A stretch of DNA of 64,000 bases from Streptomyces pinistramenti (lineage in GTDB: Bacteria; Actinomycetota; Actinomycetes; Streptomycetales; Streptomycetaceae), in assembly GCF_020564935.1 (NCBI RefSeq), contig NZ_JAJCXB010000020.1:1-64000 (forward strand). Direction: 5' to 3'. Under the pieces are notes generated by a model that saw only the letters and a program-made list of their open reading frames with translations, did not search any database and had not been told where the DNA came from. The first letter of the stretch is position 1; each line of letters opens with the position of its first letter. The position numbers were made by a program, and so were the translations under genes. Positions 59,776 to 64,000 of this stretch are shown here, one piece after another.

Positions 59776-60731
59776 GACGGCGCCGGGTGACCTGTTGGCC
59801 CCTGCACGGTCACCGGGTCACCCGACGGCACCCGCTCGGCGGCGGCGCTCAGCGCCTCCAGGACGGGCCGGAACAGCGGGTGTTCCTCGGCGCCGCAGCG
59901 GACGGCCGCGAAGACCCGGCGGGTCGCCGCCACACCGTCGACCGGCCGTACCGCCACCTGCGACAGGTCCATGTCGCGCAGCGCGGAGCGGGGCACCAGG
60001 GCCACTCCCGCGCCCGCGGCGGCGAGTGCGACGACGGCACGGAAATCGTCGGAAGAGTGCGCCAACCGGGGCCGGAATCCGGCGTATTCGCAGGCGAGGA
60101 CCATGACGTCGTGGCACGGGTTGCCGGGGTACGGGCCGATCCACAGGTCGTCGGCGAGGTCGGCCACCGGGACGGCACCGGCCCTGGCCAGCCGGTGCCT
60201 GCGGGGCAGGACGGCGTCGAACGGCTCGGCGTAGAGCGGCACGCGCACCAGCCGCAGGTCGCCCGCGCTCGGCGCGCCGCGGTACTCGACGGCGACGGCG
60301 ATGTCGGCGCGCCCGTCCAGCACCATGGGCAGGCTCTCGTCCCCCTCGACGTCACGGACCCGGACCCGGATGCCGGGGGACGTCTCGCCGAGTGCGGTGA
60401 TGGCCGGGGCCAGCACCACGGAGATTCCGGTGGCGAAGGCCGCGACGGTGACCTCGCCCGCCGCGCCCGATGTGTACGCCGCCACCTCGGCCTCCGCGCG
60501 CTCCAGTTCGGCGATGACCGCCCCGGCGTGCCGGAGCAGGATCTCGCCGACCGGTGTCAGCCGCGCGCCGCGGTTGTCGCGGGCCAGGACCTTGTGACCG
60601 GTCTCCTGCTCCAGCGCGGCGATCTGCTGGGACACGGCGGACGGCGTGAGGTAGAGGGCGGCCGCGGCAGCCGTCACGGTGCGGTGGTCCGCCACGGCCT
60701 GGAGGGTGCGCAGCCGCCTTGCATCGATCAC
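59739..60731 (-). CDS. LysR-family regulator of the threonine unit
   Basis: 330 residues. N-terminal HTH at about 3-62 (LRTLQAVADHRTVTAAAAAL, then YLTPSAVSQQIAALEQETG) and a LysR substrate domain with GIRVRVRDVEG and YPGNPCHDVM. GTG 60731 lies 4 nt after the kbl stop, so it is co-transcribed at the end of the tdh-kbl operon; the longer in-frame reading overlaps kbl. It may regulate threonine use or an unlinked target. Its 3' end overlaps DUF2848. Confidence 0.83.
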   Translation of the reverse strand: MIDARRLRTLQAVADHRTVTAAAAALYLTPSAVSQQIAALEQETGHKVLARDNRGARLTPVGEILLRHAGAVIAELERAEAEVAAYTSGAAGEVTVAAFATGISVVLAPAITALGETSPGIRVRVRDVEGDESLPMVLDGRADIAVAVEYRGAPSAGDLRLVRVPLYAEPFDAVLPRRHRLARAGAVPVADLADDLWIGPYPGNPCHDVMVLACEYAGFRPRLAHSSDDFRAVVALAAAGAGVALVPRSALRDMDLSQVAVRPVDGVAATRRVFAAVRCGAEEHPLFRPVLEALSAAAERVPSGDPVTVQGPTGHPAPSQPIGSGIGTTS

Positions 60732-60735
60732 GTCG

Positions 60736-61929
60736 TCATTCTGCCAGGGCCGACCGGGCGTCGACGAAGGCGGCCACCGCGCGCTCGACGTCCTGCGGGG
60801 AGTGTGCGGCGGACAGCTGGACACGGATGCGGGCCTTGCCGTGCGGCACCACGGGGTAGGAGAAGCCGATCGCGTACACGCCGCGTTCCAGGAGCAGTTC
60901 CGCCATCCGCCCGGCCTCGGCCGCGTCGCCGATCATGACGGGCGCGATGGCGTGGTCGCCCGGCAGGATGTCGAAGCCCTCGGCCGTCATCCGGGAGCGG
61001 AAGAGTGCGGTGTTCGCGGCGAGCCGGTCGCGCAGGTCGTCCGCGGACTCCAGGAGGTCGAGGACCTTGAGCGAAGCGGCGGCGATCACCGGGGCGAGGC
61101 TGTTGGAGAAGAGGTACGGGCGGGAGCGCTGGCGCAGCAGCGCGACGATCTCGGCGCGCGCGGCGACGTATCCGCCCGAGGCTCCGCCGAGTGCCTTGCC
61201 GAGGGTTCCGGTGAGGATGTCGATGCGGTCCATGACGCCGTGCAGTTCGGGGGTGCCGCGGCCGCCGGGGCCGACGCAGCCGGTGGCGTGCGAGTCGTCC
61301 ACCATGACCATGGCGTCGTAGCGGTCCGCCAGGTCGCAGATCTCCCGCAGGGGCGCCACGTGGCCGTCCATGGAGAAGACGCCGTCGGTGACGACGAGGC
61401 GGCGGCGGGCGGTCGCGGCCTCCTTCAACTGCTGTTCCAGATCGGCCAGATCGCGGTTGGCGTAGCGGAAGCGGCGGGCCTTGGAGAGGCGGATTCCGTC
61501 GATGATCGACGCGTGGTTGAGTGCGTCGGAGATGACCGCGTCGTCGGCGCCGAGGAGCGTTTCGAAGACGCCACCGTTGGCGTCGAAGCAGGAGGAGTAG
61601 AGGATGGTGTCCTCCTGGCCGAGGAAGGCCGAAAGGCGGCGCTCCAGTTCCTTGTGCACCTCCTGCGTGCCGCAGATGAAGCGGACCGAGGCCATGCCGT
61701 AGCCCCAGCGGTCCAGCGCCTCGTGGGCCGCCGCGATGACCTCGGGGTGGTCGGCGAGGCCGAGGTAGTTGTTGGCACAGAAGTTGAGGACCTCGCCTGG
61801 GCGGCCGCCCGCGGTGACGTTGACGGTCGCGGACTGCGGGGTGTCGATGACGCGTTCGGGCTTGTGCAGTCCTGCGGTACGGATCTCGTCGAGGTCGGCG
61901 CGCAGGCCGTCGCGTACGGAGTCGAACAT
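60736..61929 (-). CDS. kbl: Glycine C-acetyltransferase (2-amino-3-ketobutyrate CoA ligase)
   Basis: 397 residues, alpha-oxoamine synthase family. It cleaves 2-amino-3-oxobutyrate with CoA to glycine and acetyl-CoA, the second step of threonine degradation. Features: NFCANNYLGLADHPEV, the glycine-rich SVRFICGTQEVH, DDSHATGCVGPGGRG and Lys245 in LTGTLGKALGGASGGY as the PLP lysine. ATG 61929 is 57 nt after tdh. Its pairing with tdh makes the assignment firm over the related 8-amino-7-oxononanoate synthase. Confidence 0.92.
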   Translation of the reverse strand: MFDSVRDGLRADLDEIRTAGLHKPERVIDTPQSATVNVTAGGRPGEVLNFCANNYLGLADHPEVIAAAHEALDRWGYGMASVRFICGTQEVHKELERRLSAFLGQEDTILYSSCFDANGGVFETLLGADDAVISDALNHASIIDGIRLSKARRFRYANRDLADLEQQLKEAATARRRLVVTDGVFSMDGHVAPLREICDLADRYDAMVMVDDSHATGCVGPGGRGTPELHGVMDRIDILTGTLGKALGGASGGYVAARAEIVALLRQRSRPYLFSNSLAPVIAAASLKVLDLLESADDLRDRLAANTALFRSRMTAEGFDILPGDHAIAPVMIGDAAEAGRMAELLLERGVYAIGFSYPVVPHGKARIRVQLSAAHSPQDVERAVAAFVDARSALAE

Positions 61930-61986
61930 GTCCGGGTCCTTTGGTGTCGGGAGAGCAGGGGGGACGGGGAGGGCGGTCGGGCGGGG

Positions 61987-63015
61987 TCAGGCGGCCCAGT
62001 CGAGGATGACCTTGCCGCCGCGGCCGCTCGCCGCGTCGGCGAACGCCGCGTCGAAGTCGCGGTAGCCGTAGCGTCCGGTGATCACGGGCGCGAGGTCGAG
62101 GCCGCCTTCGAGGAGTACTGACATCGCGTACCAGGTCTCGAACATCTCGCGGCCGTAGATGCCCTTGATCGTGATCATGGAGGTGACGATCCGGGACCAG
62201 TCGACCGGGAACTCCGCAGCGGGCAGTCCGAGCATCGCGATCCGGCCGCCGTGCGTCATGTTGGCGATCATGTCGCGCATCGCCTCGGGCCGGCCGGACA
62301 TCTCCAGGCCGACGTCGAAGCCCTCGCGCAGCCCGAGTGCGCGCTGGCCGTCGGCGATCGTCGCGTCCGCCACGTTGAGCGCGAGACTGCACCCGATCTT
62401 GCGTGCCAGGTCGAGCCGTTCCTCGCTGACGTCCGTGATGACGACGTTGCGGGCACCCGCGTGCCGGGCCACCGCCGCGGCCATCAGGCCGATCGGTCCT
62501 GCGCCGGTGATCAGCACGTCCTCACCGACGAGCGGGAAGGACAGTGCGGTGTGCACGGCGTTGCCGAACGGGTCGAAGATCGCGGCGACATCGAGATCCA
62601 CGGGAGCCCGGTGGACCCACACGTTGGACGCGGGCACCGCGAGGTACTCGGCGAACGCACCGTCCCGGCCGACGCCGAGCCCCACCGTGGCGCGGCACAG
62701 ATGGCGCCGCCCCGCCAGGCAGTTGCGGCACTTTCCGCACACCAGGTGCCCCTCGCCGCTGACCCGGTCGCCGGTGGCGATGTCGACGACGTCCCGGCCG
62801 GTCCCGACGACCTCGCCGACGAACTCGTGCCCGACCACCAGCGGCGCGGCGACGGCCTGTTGGGCCCAGCCGTCCCAGGCCCTGATGTGCAGATCGGTGC
62901 CGCAGATGCCTGTCCGCAGGACCTTGATCAGCACGTCACCCGGGCCGACGGCCGGCTCCGGCACGTCCCGCAGCCACAGGCCGGGTTCCGCCTTGTCCTT
63001 CACCAGCGCTTTCAC
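61987..63015 (-). CDS. tdh: L-threonine 3-dehydrogenase
   Basis: 342 residues, zinc-dependent MDR. It oxidises L-threonine to 2-amino-3-oxobutyrate with NAD. Cys38 in GICGTDLHI and the GHEFVGEV histidine are catalytic zinc ligands; CGKCRNCLAGRRHLC binds structural zinc. VLITGAGPIGLMAAAVARHA is the NAD loop, and FDPFGNAVHTALSF is characteristic of Tdh. ATG 63015 starts the family N-terminus. It heads the operon tdh-kbl-lysR; the 157 bp upstream (63016-63172) hold its promoter region. Confidence 0.92.
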   Translation of the reverse strand: MKALVKDKAEPGLWLRDVPEPAVGPGDVLIKVLRTGICGTDLHIRAWDGWAQQAVAAPLVVGHEFVGEVVGTGRDVVDIATGDRVSGEGHLVCGKCRNCLAGRRHLCRATVGLGVGRDGAFAEYLAVPASNVWVHRAPVDLDVAAIFDPFGNAVHTALSFPLVGEDVLITGAGPIGLMAAAVARHAGARNVVITDVSEERLDLARKIGCSLALNVADATIADGQRALGLREGFDVGLEMSGRPEAMRDMIANMTHGGRIAMLGLPAAEFPVDWSRIVTSMITIKGIYGREMFETWYAMSVLLEGGLDLAPVITGRYGYRDFDAAFADAASGRGGKVILDWAA

Positions 63016-63172
63016 CGATATGACTCCTGTACGGAAGCGGACCCGGGCGGTGTGGGAGCAAGGACCGGGCGGGGAAAGCCCGCGAGGCGCCGAGCCGGGA
63101 GCGGCTGCGAACGATCACGCCGGGCGCAGAACAATCTGCCGCGCGGCGCCTTCCCCGTCCATCGATCATTTC

Positions 63173-63619
63173 TTAAGCCCCGCAACAGTTCGGCTTCATC
63201 CGCAGGTCCGGACGGGCGGCCGGCCGTGCCGCGTCAGCCTGCGCTGATGCAGAACGGCTGGCCCGACGGTCGAGCAGGACGGTCCACCGGCCCTGGCCCG
63301 GCTGGTGGCCGGGCTTGCCTGCGCCGAGGGCGAGCAGGCGCTCTTCGGCGGCCTGCACGTCGTCGAAGGCGAGGTCGAGGTGGCAGGGGAGTCCGTCCTG
63401 CGGCCAGTTGGGGGCCTTGAAGTCGCGGGCGGTGTAGAAGACCAGGGACTGTGTGCCGTCGCTGATCAGGTGGGCGACGGTGTCGCCGTGCTCGTCCGGG
63501 AGTTCCAGCCGGGTCTCCCAGCCCAGGGCGGTGGCGTAGAAGTCGGCGAGCGCCTTGCCGTCGGGGGCCCAGATGCCTGTGCCCCGCAGGGTGCCGGTGG
63601 GTGCGCCGGTGGTGGTCAT
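63173..63619 (-). CDS. VOC-family protein with a frameshifted C-terminus
   Basis: 148 residues as read. The start (MTTTGAPTGTLRGTGIWAPD), WETRLELPDEHGDTVAHLI, SLVFYTARDF and HLDLAFDDVQAAEERLLALG are a glyoxalase/bleomycin-resistance-type (VOC) fold. After WTVLLD the reading becomes RRASRSASAQ. With one added base at about 63268-63273 it would be DPSGQPFCISAG and stop at 63234, the family's normal end. It is either a natural frameshift or a sequence error. Substrate unknown. Confidence 0.7.
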   Translation of the reverse strand: MTTTGAPTGTLRGTGIWAPDGKALADFYATALGWETRLELPDEHGDTVAHLISDGTQSLVFYTARDFKAPNWPQDGLPCHLDLAFDDVQAAEERLLALGAGKPGHQPGQGRWTVLLDRRASRSASAQADAARPAARPDLRMKPNCCGA

Positions 63620-63720
63620 CGCTGTGCTGTCCTTCGTGAGGAGGTGGGCAGGGGCGGGCGGACGCGGTCCGTTGCGCGTGGTGCGCCCGGCGTCCGTCGA
63701 GTCCGAAGATGCCTGCCGTA

Positions 63721-63739
63721 TAGGACGGTTGGTGTCCTA
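63721..63739. promoter_or_regulatory. Inverted repeat upstream of the VOC gene
   Basis: TAGGAC-n7-GTCCTA is a perfect 6-bp inverted repeat about 100 nt before the VOC start. A TetR-type regulator encoded beyond the window could bind it. Confidence 0.45.
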
Positions 63740-64000
63740 CTTGTGAGCGGGCGGAGAGACCGTGTGAGGGCATGAGGGCACACTCAACGGGCCGCCGGGG
63801 AAAGCGGAATTCCCCTCCCCCGGCCGCATGCCACAACCGAACACCCTTTGCGGTACGGGGGATTCCCCTACGGGCCGCCGACGACCCACCACCCCTCGAA
63901 TCCACCCACCGCGCACGCGCCCCTACAGGCGGTTGTCCCCGGGCGGCCGAAGATAACCCAACCCCCGGTGGCGTCCGTCGAATTGGGCCTGATCAGGGAC
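63740..64000. other. Right-edge intergenic DNA
   Basis: No open reading frame with a credible start and motif is seen. A GC-rich stem candidate lies around 63795-63825. Confidence 0.35.

Overview
The window reads as chromosomal DNA of a Streptomyces-like actinomycete. Base composition is strongly GC-rich with the third-position G/C bias of that group. GTG and TTG starts are frequent, several promoters look leaderless, and the gene families (LCP protein, PQQ-repeat Ser/Thr kinases, many TetR/MerR/GntR/IclR/AraC regulators, ABC-F, P450) are typical of streptomycetes. I see no rRNA, tRNA, CRISPR array, intact insertion sequence, phage module or multi-module biosynthetic cluster. The gene content is accessory: small catabolic or detoxification units, each paired with its own regulator, plus many gene remnants.

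Layout, 1-13 kb: an LCP cell-wall ligase cut by the left edge; a small secreted protein; a TetR/quinone-reductase pair; a flavin monooxygenase and its TetR sharing a very compact promoter; an IS5-type transposase remnant; a secreted trypsin-like protease; an SDR remnant; an MBL-fold hydrolase opposite a MerR; a TipAS-type MerR; and a TetR opposite a bile-acid/sodium-symporter-family carrier. 13.6-18.8 kb: a pseudokinase followed by two membrane Ser/Thr kinases with PQQ-like beta-propeller sensor regions. 19-23 kb: a GlxA-type regulator opposite a quinone reductase, a decayed AraC gene, an SDR and a truncated NTF2-like gene.

23-30 kb: a carboxylate-metabolism unit with a MatC-type carrier, an IclR regulator, serine-glyoxylate-type aminotransferase and a fused GlcD-GlcF-like dehydrogenase, with two operator copies between the regulator and the enzymes. 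30-45.5 kb: mixed resistance and detoxification functions, namely a fosmidomycin-resistance-type MFS pump with AraC, P450 plus TetR, an SDR with an altered active site, an APH(6)-type kinase, an S66 carboxypeptidase, a DUF3616 secreted protein, an ABC-F protein with a long leader, an Old Yellow Enzyme and an ornithine-cyclodeaminase homologue. 45.8-48.4 kb: a UbiD-type decarboxylase opposite an AraC regulator.

48.5-56 kb: a hydroxyproline-type catabolic operon: permease, 4-hydroxyproline epimerase, DapA-family deaminase, and three subunits of a D-hydroxyproline dehydrogenase-like complex. It sits behind an XRE-cupin regulator, and three copies of one palindrome lie in the regulator and operon promoters. 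56-59.8 kb: a GntR regulator, a nitrilase-superfamily amidohydrolase, an MHS-type MFS transporter and a DUF2848 protein; a palindrome shared by the gntR promoter and the MFS/DUF2848 intergenic region suggests one regulon. 59.7-63 kb: a threonine-degradation operon tdh-kbl-lysR. The right edge holds a VOC-family gene with a frameshifted 3' end.

At least ten degenerate or frameshifted genes are visible, marking the window as a region of gene turnover. The most distinctive features are the pseudokinase/PQQ-kinase array, the near-leaderless back-to-back monooxygenase/TetR promoter, and the operator families that link the catabolic units.
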